Assembly: GCA_023627715.1 (NCBI GenBank)
Contig: JAMAHW010000028.1
Location: 1-64,000, forward strand
DNA from: Periconia sp. R9002
Lineage: Eukaryota > Ascomycota > Dothideomycetes > Pleosporales > Periconiaceae
Length of the DNA stretch: 64,000 bases
Direction: 5' to 3'
Part shown: one piece after another, positions 35,551 through 46,886 of the stretch
How positions within the stretch are numbered: the first letter of the stretch is position 1
Layout: every line of letters begins with the position of its first letter
Made by a program: the position numbers and the translations under genes
Notes under the pieces: generated by a model
The model's database searches: none
What the model was told of the DNA's origin: nothing
The model's input: the letters and a program-made list of their open reading frames with translations, nothing else

Positions 35551-38088
35551 CTACTCACCCACCTTCAAGATCTCGCCCGCCCTCGCAACAGCCGCCGCGC
35601 TCTTCTCCACCCACGTCCTCGCGGCCTCCCAATCCCCCTTATTGACGCTATCCGTGACGGCCGGCCACACGTCGGCGCCATACCCATTATCGATCCCGGG
35701 CGCGCTAACGACATTCTTGAACGTCTCTCGTCCGGGCAACCCGCCCGCGCTCGCGAACCCTCTCGCGAAATCTCGAAACTTGGTGTTGATGACGGCGAGG
35801 AGCGTCGTGTCGTTGAACGTCTGTGCGGAGCGGGCGAGGGTGGCGATTTTGGACGCCGCCGAGGTGAAGGAGGAGAGGGATGTTGCGAGCGGGGTGAGGT
35901 CGAGGGTGACGGTGTGATTGGAAGGGAGGGTGGATTGGATGGTTTCGTTGAGTTCGTGCAGGTACGAGGTTAGTACGGATGCGGCGTGCGGCAGGTCCCA
36001 GGGGATCAGCGCGTCGTCGGCGATGTGGTACAGGATGAGGGAGAGCGCTTGGCCCATGGCTGTGTGCAGTTTGAATCCTGGGTCGGCGAAGCGCGACATC
36101 CAGTTGTACGAGTCGTAGTTGCTGTGGTAGTGGTAGATGGGGTCTTTGCGGCCGCCGTCGGACCCGAAGTCGATCTGTCGGTGAGGTTAGAGACGGCTGG
36201 ATGATGTTTGCAGGGCTAATTTTTCGCCCTCTTCCTTAGAAGATTGGAAAGGCATGAGTAGAAGATGGAGAAGAAAAACAACATACGCAAGCGATGCCGT
36301 TCTGATAAAACGACGCGTAATCGCTTCCACTACCCAGCGGCGAAACCGTCCCCTTGGATGTATTGAACCACATGTCGTACAGCGTTTTGAAATCGTCGCC
36401 CCAGTGTCCCGCGGGGAAGAGAATCTTCTTAAATTGGTCGATGACGAAGGACTGGATCTCGCCTGAGCCAGAGAATGAAGTCCGTGGACCCGAAACGCCG
36501 ACATCGATGTTGAGATATGCGACGGTATGGCTTTGGAGCCACGGCAGATGCGTTTCTACCCACTCGGTTGAGCCTTGCAAACCAAACTCTTCGGCATCCC
36601 ATGAACCGAATATGCTGTTGCGCTGTTAGTTTGCTCCCGGACAATAGGGACGTGTGACGGTTTGATAATGAGATGTGTAGAGGAAACATACATAGTCCGC
36701 CTAGGCTTCCACCCTTTTTTGAGCAATTTTCCAAATGCATTCGCCATCTCAACCATAATCGCACTGCCCGAGTTGGGATCCGCTGCGCCTCCAATGACCC
36801 ACGCATCGCGATGGTTTCCCACTACCACCACTTCATCCTCGTTCGTTCCATTAATAACGCCAATCTGTAGAAACCGGTTAGGAAGAACAGTTGAATTAAG
36901 TGATGAGGACTGATTTACCACGTCCCACACAGGTGCGATGGAGCCATTCATAAGGTGGTCGATGTTGATGAGGGCTCCAGGGGCGGGACCACTGTTGTAG
37001 GTAATGTTCTTAAATCCGCCGACCCAGCCGCTGCGGTTGGCTTCTTTGGCGGTTACCCCGTGGCCGGTGAGTGCTGTTAGCAGGGGGAGTGCGTCTTTCA
37101 TGCTGATGGGAATGGAAGGGATGGACGGATTGTAGGGAGCTACGTCCCCACGGGGAGAGTCCGGGGCGGAAGCCCAGCCTACGGTTGTCGGGTCGCCAGA
37201 GTAGAGGGAGGAGAAGCGGACGCTGCCTCGTTGGATGGACGAGGGATTACGCGCTGGTCCGTCTTGGTTGTGTTAGATGCTAACATGTGTTCCAGGGGCG
37301 AGAAATACGCACTGGGATATGCTTTGTAGCCATTTGCTTCAGTTATCTCGCCATCGTCCAATGGGTCTGTGTAGAGGACGCATCCGACCATTCCATTGTC
37401 TTGAGCGTTCTTGACTTTGGTACCTCGATAGATCCCGCCGTAGTTAGCCAGTGCAATTTTGCCCTTCAGCTCAATTCCGGCATTTTTCAATACTTTGAAG
37501 TCGGCACGTGTGCCACGTCTGGATACAGAAAAAGATCAGCCCAAGTGTGAAGCAAAATGCGTAGAAATTAGAATCCTACCCAACGTATACATATTCGGCC
37601 GTCACATTCCCACTAGCGCTCATGGCATGGTACGCAGGAATTAGATTCGGATATGAACTTGTATCGTCTTCCGCGAGCACATCCTCGACGAGATTCGCTT
37701 TGTGCCTGCTTCCGTCGGGTCGGATGAGCGTCAGGCTGCTGTGCTCAGGGTACGTGTACCAGATGGGGAACTCCTCCAGCCAAGCATCGAAACCAGCGTC
37801 TTTCCACTTTTGAGCAGTCCACTCTGCCATGGACTTGTTGTGCGAGCCCAGATGGTCACCATGGGTGTAGTAGTAGGACCAGTCACTGAGACTCTTGTTG
37901 TCGAAGGAGTTGACTAGGACGGATTCCACATCGCTCAGCACGGGCGGGTAGGCAACGTCGGCACGTTTGGCGTGACGATTGTGGATTTCATGTTGGTGAT
38001 GGATGCGCCGGTCAAGAGCATCCCAGTCACGTTGGCAGGCTTGCGTGAGAGTGCCCAGTAGGGTAAGGGTCGTTAGTATGCGAGGCAT
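35551..38088 (-). CDS. Secreted M28B metallopeptidase (glutamate carboxypeptidase II-like)
   Basis: Six exons (38088-37580, 37518-37313, 37262-36919, 36864-36692, 36614-36287, 36174-35551) sum to 2184 nt and encode 727 residues. A signal peptide opens the protein (MPRILTTLTLLGTLTQAC). A protease-associated domain follows (GKIALANYGGIYRGTKV). The co-catalytic zinc site of family M28 is visible: HRDAW for the first His and Asp, AADPNSGSA with the bridging Asp, WDAEEFGLQGS with the catalytic Glu and zinc Glu, and YHYHSNYDSYNW with the last His. The C-terminal transferrin-receptor-like dimerisation domain completes the fold. Relatives trim acidic residues from peptides in the vacuole or outside the cell. 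Several Asn-X-Ser/Thr sites support secretion. One 54-bp intron is in frame and stop-free. Confidence 0.92.
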
Positions 38089-38985
38089 TGCGGGAGTTCC
38101 TCTACCGATTCTACGTCAAATCCGCCCCGGAAAATGAAGAAATTCACAATGGGTGAAAAGTGGGCATAAAAGCTTTAATTGCATGAGCATTTATAGGTAT
38201 GCTTATGAAATTCACCCGCAAACCCGGTTCTCATCGAACCCAATGGATGTCGGGGGAGGGGTCGGTGAGAGGGATTCGACGCTGCCTCTTCCCATACCTT
38301 GATGAGAACTGCTGCGTCATCGGTACATGGAACAGATAGCGAGTGACAATTGTATGTTGTGATCTTTAACGAGCTGCCGCATTGAGATAAGCAGTACATG
38401 GGATGAGGTTCTTTGGCGGGGCACTATTGCTTGGCGGTCTTTGTCGGGACTCGGGCTATTGCGAAGATACATGTCTACAGTAGCAAAGACGAGCTTGATG
38501 ATAGTCGTTGAAGCTTGGCGTACATCACCCCACCTTATTACCTAGCCGGAGCTGGAGTAGAGTGGACTGATCATCTGTGCTATCGCGGACTGGATGCGGA
38601 ATGGTTGTGTGATGTTGCGGAGTTGTGTCTCGGTTAAAGATAGCTCAGGTAGTCCATTCAGGTATTCCGGGGTCTCTCAAGGCAGCACGATACATAAGGC
38701 TTTTGGTAGGAAAAAGGTGATATTGATAAGTGGCTACGTAGAATTAGGATCCCACTTAACAGGAAAGGGGAAAGGAAATACCCAGTTCATTATGTTGAAG
38801 TAAAGAAATAAAAACCCTCATAAACAGCGGGCCTGGGACTGACTGTTTTTTTCGCAAGGGGCCGGCTATCGTACAAAGTAAATAGAAATATTCATAAAGT
38901 TCGTGATAAGAAACAACTTGGGACCGTAGAAGACTCCCGAATGCCTGCACTGGAAGACGTAAACCACAAGACACATCCATTTGTC
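38089..38985. other. Intergenic region
   Basis: About 0.9 kb with no recognised gene. It holds the M28 promoter side and the 3' flank of the PPxY protein. Confidence 0.5.
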
Positions 38986-39780
38986 TCAAGGTCGATACGG
39001 TGGTGGAGGTTCATCTGGATCGTAGCGCTCTCCAAGCGCGGTTGAGACAGAAGGCGCATAATCCGTACGCCCATGGGGAGACGCATATGTTTCCCAGTTG
39101 TCGTCTATGGTCTGGGTAGCACCATGAGGTCCTGGCCCATAAATCGGAGTCTGGGGCGTCGTCGGGGAAGTGTTCAAGGCAGGCGACGAGACAGAGAATC
39201 CGGAAGTGGAGTAAGGAGATTGGGGTATGGGGGAGAGAGAGCCGACCTGGGGTTGCGGCGACAGCTGGGATGGGTTACCGTTCACGCCGCCCGGTCGATA
39301 ACCGTTTGCAACGGGCATCCGCGAGATGGTGGCACATGAATCGGCACGCTGGAGGGGCTGGATGATTTGAGGAGGATACTGCTGCTGTTGCTGGGGCCGT
39401 GGAGGCTGAGTAGGAGGGCGTGGTGGTAGTACAGGGCGGCGCTCGATGTTGAAGGACTGCGTGTGGGTAATGGGACTAGGTCGGGGTTGGTGGCACTGGT
39501 GTGCATGTCCATAGTATGGTTGAATTTGAAGACTAGGTTGGGGATGTGTTTGAGCGCGGGCTGGCGCGTAGGGATACTTTTGGGGTGTTCCCTGGGCGGG
39601 CACGATGGGCGCGAGTTGATTCTGGGTGGGCTGGTAGGTTGCCTGAGGTTTGGGACCGGGAAAGGTGTTGTTTCGGCGCTGGTGCGTCTCGGCTTCCAGG
39701 CGCTTCTTCGCATTCTTGTGCTTGTAGTGCCTGTGGATGAAATAGCCACCTACTATGAACTCCAAACCACCGAAAATCAT
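38986..39780 (-). CDS. Single-pass membrane protein with disordered PPxY tail
   Basis: This is a single exon of 264 residues. A short hydrophobic segment at the N-terminus (MIFGGLEFIVGGYFI) is followed by a basic cluster (HRHYKHKNAKKR), the arrangement of a membrane anchor with cytosolic tail. The remainder is rich in Pro, Gln, Ser and Thr and looks disordered, with a QQQQQ run. The C-terminus is acidic and ends PDEPPPPYRP, containing a PPxY motif of the kind bound by WW domains of Rsp5/Nedd4 ubiquitin ligases. I do not recognise a named family. An adaptor role for ubiquitin ligase at a membrane is a reasonable guess and no more. Confidence 0.72.
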   Translation of the reverse strand: MIFGGLEFIVGGYFIHRHYKHKNAKKRLEAETHQRRNNTFPGPKPQATYQPTQNQLAPIVPAQGTPQKYPYAPARAQTHPQPSLQIQPYYGHAHQCHQPRPSPITHTQSFNIERRPVLPPRPPTQPPRPQQQQQYPPQIIQPLQRADSCATISRMPVANGYRPGGVNGNPSQLSPQPQVGSLSPIPQSPYSTSGFSVSSPALNTSPTTPQTPIYGPGPHGATQTIDDNWETYASPHGRTDYAPSVSTALGERYDPDEPPPPYRP

Positions 39781-40834
39781 GGTGCGTCAAGGGAGTGTGC
39801 GGACGGAGGGTGGTGGGATTGACAGCGGGCCGGCTCCGCGAAGATTGATGTGTGGGAAAGGAAGAGAAGACGAGGTTGACGGCTGCGATGATTGATGGCT
39901 GTTGAGGGGGGAGCACGTCGGGGATCAGTCAGTTGATGGCGGTGGCTTAGGCTCTGCAACTGCTGTTGCTGATGGCAACTGATTGGTCCCGGCCGGCCCG
40001 GGAAGGTGGCGGAGTCGAGCACGCAGTCATCAATCCATCAGCTCTACATATTCAAATATCTCATGTAGGTTCATTCAAGTGTTGGTCTCTCGAAACCGTA
40101 CCACTCTTCCAGCAACAAATCGATGTAGTTATTGTTTGGTGTTGAGGACATGGACCGCCCAGGTGGGCAAAAGTGGGAACGGTATCACGTGAAGCCAGAA
40201 TAGGCCTAGCGCGCTGGCCGAAGTTCCTCATTTGTCGCAGAGAGATGGCCTGCAACATCTAGAAGTGATTTTGCAGCATGACTGCCCCGAGACTAGGAAG
40301 GATGATATGAAATATCTTTATGGAGGGCAATCTTCTTAGAATACTCGCAATGGGACCCGCCAACGCTCTAGATGAGCTCATCTTGATGATTGTACTGGAC
40401 GATTCTTTGGATAGAAGGTTATGCATTGCTTCATCAAATCGAACTGGTTGCAAGAGGTTGGTGGCCTAGTACATACTATTGATAGATGTTCTTAATCTGC
40501 ATACTGTGATGGAGAAATAAATGCAAGTATCAGCGGGGCTCCCCGATGGTCGAAATTTTTCATCATTCGATAACAGCTAGAGGTATTCCTCCTTAGCCAC
40601 TTTTATGTGCGGTGAAAGATAGGCCAGATCAACTAGTAGAGGTCTTAAGAAATAACTATTAGCTTAGATGGCCTTGCCTATAGTGTCTAGAGCATTCTTT
40701 CACCCTAATGCCGTCACACTGTCTGGAGTACTAAAACAGGTTACCCAGGCATCTCCGTGGTGTTTTTCAAGTTTTAGTGCTCAAACTAACATTAAGCATT
40801 CTAAAATCTAACCTAAGCTCTTTCCTGCGCACTT
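39781..40834. other. Intergenic region left of the ketosynthase relic
   Basis: The first 250 bp are the GC-rich promoter of the PPxY protein. From about 40260 the sequence becomes AT-richer and holds broken short frames. Remnants of the polyketide synthase downstream of its readable start may be here, but I could not align any. Confidence 0.4.
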
Positions 40835-41175
40835 CAGCTGCCCGGCTGCGGTAGAAAGCTGCTGTAATAGCTGCCCCCATCTATTAAGCCAATAATGGCA
40901 ATCGCTTCTGCTCCGTTGATTACAAGAAAAGAACAATCAAACTTTTTAAGATTGGCATCCATAAACATGCCACCTTTAGGTCGCATAGTACCTGGTCTTA
41001 ATGAAGTGTCGTAATGGCCATCGACATTGAAACGTGACTTTGGCACCTTGTTACATGCGAGCCGGCCCCGTTCTAGAAATTCCCATAGTTTTTATGCACT
41101 ATTATTGCCACCAGGAAGTCAGAAAGCAAAGCCTATGATCCCCATGGGCTCTTGCTGGTACGGAGGTTTGGACAT
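40835..41175 (-). pseudogene. Polyketide synthase ketosynthase start, broken
   Basis: Read from 41175 leftwards the frame gives a typical N-terminus of a fungal highly-reducing PKS: MSKPPYQQEPMGIIGFAF, a stop, LPGG, a stop, KLWEFLERGR, then KVPKSRFNVDGHYD, GTMRPKGGMFM, and FDCSF.INGAEAIAI. Conserved positions and spacing match the beginning of the ketosynthase domain, up to just before the expected DPQQR. Two stops interrupt it: TGA at 41121-41119 where an Arg codon (CGA) is expected, and TAA at 41093-41091 where Gln (CAA) is expected. Both are C-to-T changes, as RIP makes. After about 112 codons the similarity ends, so the rest of a gene that is normally over 6 kb is missing. This is a dead fragment. 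Confidence 0.8.
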
Positions 41176-42171
41176 AGCGACGCCGATTTGCTTGCAAGTG
41201 TTAGAAGCTCAGTGCTACGATTGAGTGCTCGGAAGGCGCTAGTCTATATTGGGTAGTTGGTAATTCTAGTGTAAGGGCAGTTTCTTCTGCCAACTACAAT
41301 CAACAACTCTTACACCTCACTTCACTACGTTTCATTTCAATAGCAAGGGGTGGTGCTGTGAGTACTATGAAAGAGATCAATCAATAAGCGTGGAGATTTT
41401 TCCGAATATAAGAGTTGATAGTCAGAGACGATTTACATCGCGTGCATATGTACGGTTTTGAGCAACCGTCCTGCCAAGTAATCATGGTTGGTCACGTAGT
41501 GAGTGTCACCTCTGATATTTAATGCCGAATCAGTGCCTTGTCTGGAATGGTGTCGGGAACAGGATTTAATGTGTCATACTATAATTAATGTACAGATAAC
41601 TATGGTGTAAAACAGCTTTCATAGTGGAGACCAAACTTTGCATTCAGCCTCTTTGCTCAAAATAGGTTTAATTTTTCTGTTCAACTTGAATCAAGTCTGT
41701 ATGTAAGTTTAATTATACCAGTTGCATAGAAATCGATAAGTCGAATGAAGTAAAATTGCCTGTTATTGATTCAACCAATCACATATAAGCGTATAACCAA
41801 CACTACTATCAATCTTTACGCGGCCACTGATTCTAACAAAAGCATCACCACGGCGCAAGGAGTAGAACTCTGACCCCTGTGAGTTGCTAGCGCTGTCTAG
41901 ATCAGGTAGGTTGAATGCAAAGTAATATAATTACGGAGACCTATATCTTTACTGAATTCCTTTGCTACGGCATAGTTCGTGGTCATTGCCCCTCATTGCG
42001 GCACAGTTCGTGGTTTCTGATTGCTTTTCACAGCGGCACAGTTCCTTAGAGCTGAGTCAAGGATAACCCTCCTGCAGCAAATGATTCACTCGACTCACAA
42101 TTGCATTCATATATTTGCAGGAATTAACTCGCATTTGATTTCGATAATACTTCTCCCAATCTTTTCTCAAC
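41176..42171. other. Intergenic region between ketosynthase relic and FAD gene
   Basis: About 1 kb, AT-rich. It would have been the shared upstream region of the ancestral PKS and the FAD oxidoreductase. No gene is seen. An imperfect repeat GGCACAGTTCGTGG / CGGCATAGTTCGTGG / CGGCACAGTTC lies at about 41967-42047. Confidence 0.45.
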
Positions 42172-43663
42172 ATGTCTACATCAAAGATCTTGGAGCTTTT
42201 TGACCACGATGGTTTGCAAAAGAAGATCCTAAGCCCCGCTGATGCAGAGTATAAGGAGCGCCAGGAAAGCTTCTGGTCGCTGTACTCAAAAGTCGAGCCC
42301 GCCTGCATCGTGTGCCCTATATCTGCGGAGGAAGTTTCGACTATCTTGAAGACCCTTACGAACGCAGGCCAGCACTTTGCTGTGAGGAGCGGTGGTCATA
42401 TGCAATGGACTGGAGCCAACAACATCCAGGGTGGAGTCACTATTGATTTGCAATACCTGAACTGGACGAGATATAATAAGGCCACCGAAACGGCTGACAT
42501 TGGTCCTGGAGCACGATGGAAGGAAGTATACACCGAGCTAATCACGCATGGCCGAGTTGTAGCTGGTGGTCGCAACGGCAAGGTCGGCGTAGGAGGTCTC
42601 CTGCTTGGCGGAGGAAAGACTTTTTTCACGGGTAGCCGTGGATTCGCCTGTGACGACGTTCTTTCCTATGAGGTGGTGTTGGCCGATGGCCGCATCGTCA
42701 CGGCCGATGCAAAAAATGAATATCATGATTTGTATCGTGCACTCAAAGGAGGATCTGGAAATTTCGGAATCGTAACCAACTTCAAGATGCAGACATTCGT
42801 CTGTGAAAAGATATGGGGTGGTCTGCGAATCCTTTCCAAAGACAACACGGATGCTGCACTGCAGGCGCTTGAAGACTTCGTACCTCGTGCCCCGGGGGAT
42901 ATGGACAGTAACCTATTGCTGTTCATCGCTTATATGCCTGAGCAAAAAGACGTTGTTGTCATAGAGGCGCTAATACAGGTCGGCGCTAAGGAAAATGCGT
43001 CGACCTACGACAAGCTGTTGGCTATCCCATCAGTCATGGACATGTGCAAGATGACAACAGTCAGGGAGCTTGTCTCCGAGTACGATCCAATCCCGAGTGG
43101 ATACTAGTGAGTGAAAAGAAGTGGTGACATTGATTCTTACACTCTAACAATTTCACAGCAACTGCTTTTACACTCTTTCTCTTAAAAATGACATCCGCAT
43201 CTTTCGAAAGGCAGCTCAATTGCACGAGCAGCTCGTGGAAGAACTCAAGGTGGCCATTCCCGAGGAGAACTTCCTTACCGAGTGCCTCTTTCAGCCATTG
43301 CCCATGCAATATGGCCGCACATCGGCTGAGCGCGGTGGCAATATAATGGGCTTGTCGCAGCAGCCGGAAGACGGCGTGCTGTGGGTGGCAATCGTGGTGG
43401 TCGAGAAGCCGGAACAGGAGAAAATTGCCTACCCCAAGCTTCAGGCTTGGGGTGAAGCTGTGCGTGACTATGCCTTGTCTATCGACAACGGATTGTTACC
43501 CTGGATATACATGAATTACGCCGACAAAAGCCAGCAACCTTTAGCAAGCTATGGGGTTGAAAATGTGAAGAAACTCAAGGATACAGCGGTGAAATACGAT
43601 CCGAGTGGCGTATTTCAGAAGCTATGTCCAGGCGGGTTCAAGATTTCCAATGTAAAATTGTAG
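42172..43663 (+). CDS. FAD-linked oxidoreductase (berberine-bridge type)
   Basis: Exons 42172-43106 and 43159-43663 (52-bp intron) sum to 1440 nt and encode 479 residues. The PCMH-type FAD domain shows EEVSTILKTLTNAG, FAVRSGGHMQW with the His that is covalently linked to FAD (near residue 76), DIGPGARWKEVYTEL, GVGGLLLGGGKTFFTGSRGF and the segment ALKGGSGNFGIVT. The C-terminal substrate domain follows and ends GGFKISNVKL after YDPSGVFQKLCPGG. No signal peptide is evident, which suggests an intracellular enzyme, as in many metabolite clusters. Such oxidases catalyse ring closures or alcohol oxidations. The neighbouring dead ketosynthase and P450 suggest it once worked in that pathway. The frame is intact. 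Confidence 0.92.
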
Positions 43664-44887
43664 AACTGCCCGTAGGTTTATGACAATCCACTCCCCTCTT
43701 CCGATGACACCGTTTGGAGGAGAAACTGGCTCAGGTCATATGGAGTGTGAATCTTGATGGAGAGATGTGTGTGTGTTAGAGAGGGGGGAGTTGAAAGAAA
43801 CCAGAGATAATTCTGTGTCGTAATCCTCAAGCCAACATTATGAATTTCAAAAATTCTGCGTATTAAAATACCTATCTTTCTACCTAATGCGGGACCTTCC
43901 AAACTTGTTCCTTATTTTCGTTCCCTCCGTGGAGAAGGCGAGGGGTTTAGCCTTCACGACACCACTGCCGCCATCCTTGCTTAGACCAAAAGGCGAGCGA
44001 AAAGAATGTCAAGAGAAATAGGAGTTGGATATTTTGAGTATAACGTAATGTAGCAAAAACATAGCACATAACAGGAGGACTTATCCTCTCAAAATTTTGC
44101 TATGCGGAAATGACACCTCCTCCATCTCGCTCTTTTGTAGTGTCAACTGAACCGATGTAGTGAAACCAGTGTTTTGACCAGACAAGATACCAGGCACTCC
44201 CAATCCTCTGACGATACTTTATTGGGTGTGATGACCTCAATTCACATGAAGAAATGGGCTATTAAAACCTGACTACGCCAGGTTCCATAATTCTATACTT
44301 ACATGTACTCAGGGTTCCCCTCATTTCTACGTACTATAAAAAAGACATGTACAGGCCATACGGCGTACGGCGTAGTTGTGCTCGGCGCATTCTTCCACAT
44401 TTTGGTTCGGTCTCGCCGCATATGCAGGTGAGACAACTCCATCCAGGCAATATTTTGCCACCTGCTGTTCACGTTCTAGCGAAGGTATTCGGTGAGCAGA
44501 ACCGCGGCGTATGGAGCGGATCCTAGGATGCACGCCCTGTGCCAGTTGACCTCCACCTATAATCGAAGACAGTCTACCTTCCTGCAGATTGCCGTCCCCT
44601 AATTTTCGACTTTTGTAAAGTACAGTTATAATTCTGTAATTCTATATTTAGAAATTGTTATCGATTGGAATGCAAATGAGTGAAAGGGTTCAAAAGGAAC
44701 GCAAGCGTGCGGGTACAAACTAGTTTTACCCGCTCCTAGGTCAACCCCAAACTAGTTATATAGCGTAGCTAGGGCGCTGGGAGCTCTTCACTCAACCCCG
44801 CCCACTGTTTTCGTTGTTATTAACATACCATATTATTCATCATTCAGTTTGATATTCATCAGAGCATTCTCATTATTTATCAGTATC
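43664..44887. other. Intergenic region upstream of first SDR of the island
   Basis: About 1.2 kb, AT-rich. Short frames (for example the minus frame at 44327-44533) have no motif. No gene is recognised. Confidence 0.5.
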
Positions 44888-45883
44888 ATGGGCGCTTTTT
44901 GGTCGCAGCTAGTCCCTCCCGCTCCGACTTTCACCGAGGTTGACATACCCTTGCTTGATGGCAAGGTCTTTATCGTCACTGGAGGTAATGCTGGCATCGG
45001 TCTTGAGCTTGTCAAAATGCTCTATGCCAAGGGCGGTTGTACGATCTACATCGCCAGTCGCTCCGGTCCGAGAATAGCCACAGCGATTGAAGAAATCAAA
45101 TCAACTACATCCACACCCAGAGGTTCACCAGCACAGCTAAAGAGCCTTGTCGTCGACTTCGGAAATTTGGAAACCATATCCAAAGCCGCTTCGGAATTTC
45201 TGGAACAGGAATCACGCCTTGATGTTCTCTGGAACAATGCCGGTATCGCCCAAAGCCCACCTGGCAGCACTACTGTTCAGGGATACGAGGCCCATATGGG
45301 TACGAACTGCCTAGGGCCTCATCTTTTTACACAACTTCTGCTGCCCCGCCTCCTACAGACCGTTAAAATAGCGCCTACGAGCAGCGTGCGCGTCATCTTC
45401 ACAACCTCCCAGATTGTTGATACCACTGGGCCTCCTGGTGGCCTGTTACTTTCCGAGCAAGAACCCGGAAAGCACAACCCAGATAAAAACTGGTCATACA
45501 GTGCCTCAAAGGTTGGCAATTGGTTTTTGGCTTCCGAGCTTGATAAACGCATTCGTAAGGACGGTCTGGTTTCTGTGGTTCAAAACCCAGGCAACATTGC
45601 CACAAAAGCTTGGGATCCTGTTTCATGGTTCGGGAAGCTACTTATCTCACCTTTCCTCTACGACGCTAAGCATGGTGCATATACTGAGTTATGGGCGGGG
45701 CTTAGTGAGGACGTGACAACACTCGATGGAGGCAAGTTTGGAGTGCCATGGGGTGGTCGGTGGCATCCAAATCCCAAGAAGGATATCCTTGAGAGCTTGA
45801 AGTCAAAAGAAGAAGGTGGGACAGGTCTCGCGGCGGATTTCTGGGATTGGTGTGAGAAGCAAACGAAACCATACGCCCCATAA
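44888..45883 (+). CDS. Short-chain dehydrogenase/reductase (retinol dehydrogenase-like)
   Basis: This is a single exon of 331 residues, started at the ATG in GTATCATGGG. It has the NAD(P) motif TGGNAGIG at about residue 28, the NNAG motif (LDVLWNNAGIAQSP), GTNCLGPHLFTQLLLP, the serine segment VRVIFTTSQIVD, and YSASK with catalytic Tyr and Lys. The C-terminus is WDWCEKQTKPYAP, common in this subgroup of fungal SDRs that occur in metabolite clusters. No stop or frameshift is seen, so it appears functional despite its dead neighbours. The substrate is unknown. The same strand and spacing as the FAD oxidoreductase fit a shared pathway origin. Confidence 0.9.
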   Translation: MGAFWSQLVPPAPTFTEVDIPLLDGKVFIVTGGNAGIGLELVKMLYAKGGCTIYIASRSGPRIATAIEEIKSTTSTPRGSPAQLKSLVVDFGNLETISKAASEFLEQESRLDVLWNNAGIAQSPPGSTTVQGYEAHMGTNCLGPHLFTQLLLPRLLQTVKIAPTSSVRVIFTTSQIVDTTGPPGGLLLSEQEPGKHNPDKNWSYSASKVGNWFLASELDKRIRKDGLVSVVQNPGNIATKAWDPVSWFGKLLISPFLYDAKHGAYTELWAGLSEDVTTLDGGKFGVPWGGRWHPNPKKDILESLKSKEEGGTGLAADFWDWCEKQTKPYAP

Positions 45884-46129
45884 GACCGCATATCAGCCTG
45901 AACAAACATTTACATAAATGATAATTGTGTTTCATTCCTTGGCCCATGTATGAGTACACATATGTTCTAGCGCTATGGTATATTGCACATATTTCTCACT
46001 GCCTATCTCTCTCATTGCCTATCTGTTAATGTGGAGACTATCAAGTTTAGACTACTTAACCCGAAATCGAAAAATACTCAAGCACTCACACATAACATTG
46101 CTTTGGCGTATTTGTCGCTCGAAGCACTG

Positions 46130-46680
46130 ATTTGAATGACGAGAGCTCGCTCGGGCATTCTGCAAGCTCAAAGTTGCACAGGACAAGTGAAAGCAAAATT
46201 CTCAATTCAAGATAGACAAACCTCCCCCCAAAACATCCACGAGGGCCCTATCCAAAAGCCAGCTGCGGGCCGGCTGCAGGGTAAAATCTTACAGCGTCCT
46301 CATTATATTTACCTGTACAGTGATTCTCGCTCCGAACAAGCCAACGGTCAAGCTCGAAGGCAGATATATTCTCAGGATCCCATGTTTTATCTCCACGGTC
46401 CCCAGTGCTGGGCACTCCGTCATGTCCGTGGTATTGCAAGCTTTCGTCAATATCGAACCCGGAGCTCAACAAACCCGGCCCTCTGAGCAGGGAAAGAACA
46501 TTTGTACCTCGGGGAACATAATGGCTGGGGATTCGCATATCTGCGGTGGAATGGCGATCAATGAATGGAAGAGTTCCTGCGCAGCGTAGTATCTCTTCCC
46601 TTACAAAATTTAGATAAGGAATACGTGCAGAAACGATTTCCTCCATCGTCGGATCTCGATTGGTAGAGCTTGTAAATGTA
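46130..46680 (-). pseudogene. Cytochrome P450 C-terminal fragment, broken
   Basis: Read on the minus strand, the fragment begins near the K-helix (NRDPTMEEIVSARIPYLN, REEILRCAGTLPF with the E-x-x-R pair), continues through IPSHYVPRGTNVL, the PERF-like ISAFELDRWLV and FYPAAGPQLAFG, then hits TAG at 46250-46248. The same frame then continues GPRGCFGGRFVYLELRIL, which is the haem-binding loop with its cysteine. Most relatives have Gln or Leu at the stop; CAG to TAG would be a single C-to-T change. Everything upstream of the K-helix, roughly the first 300 residues, is missing. It lies head-to-head with the following SDR and cannot be functional. Confidence 0.83.
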
Positions 46681-46790
46681 AAGGTGCTCTGAAGGGCGCT
46701 GCCCCCGTTGCCGGCTGCCCGTTACGCGCTCCCGTTACGCCGTTCACAGCCGCTTCGCTGCGCCTCCCCCACTGTCTACTAGGTCCGGCA
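46681..46790. repeat. GC-rich block with AACGGG repeats bordering the P450 relic
   Basis: On the minus strand about 110 bp contain spaced copies of GTAACGGG, CGGCAACGGGGGCAGCG and GTGAACGGCG, far richer in GC than the sequence on either side. It sits exactly where P450 similarity stops. It may be the end of an inserted element or a recombination scar. No target duplication was found. Confidence 0.4.
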
Positions 46791-46886
46791 CAGTATAAGC
46801 TCCTGTACCTACTTCTGTCAAATAACGTCCACCCTCGCCTATTTTCTTTTTCCTCCATCCATTCTTGCAATTCACTGCACACGACG

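Noticed and set aside
40360..40471. Small plus-strand frame starting MGPANALDELILMIVLDD, reminiscent of an F-box start
   Set aside because: Under 40 codons, no conserved Pro-Glu pair and no continuation; too weak to call.
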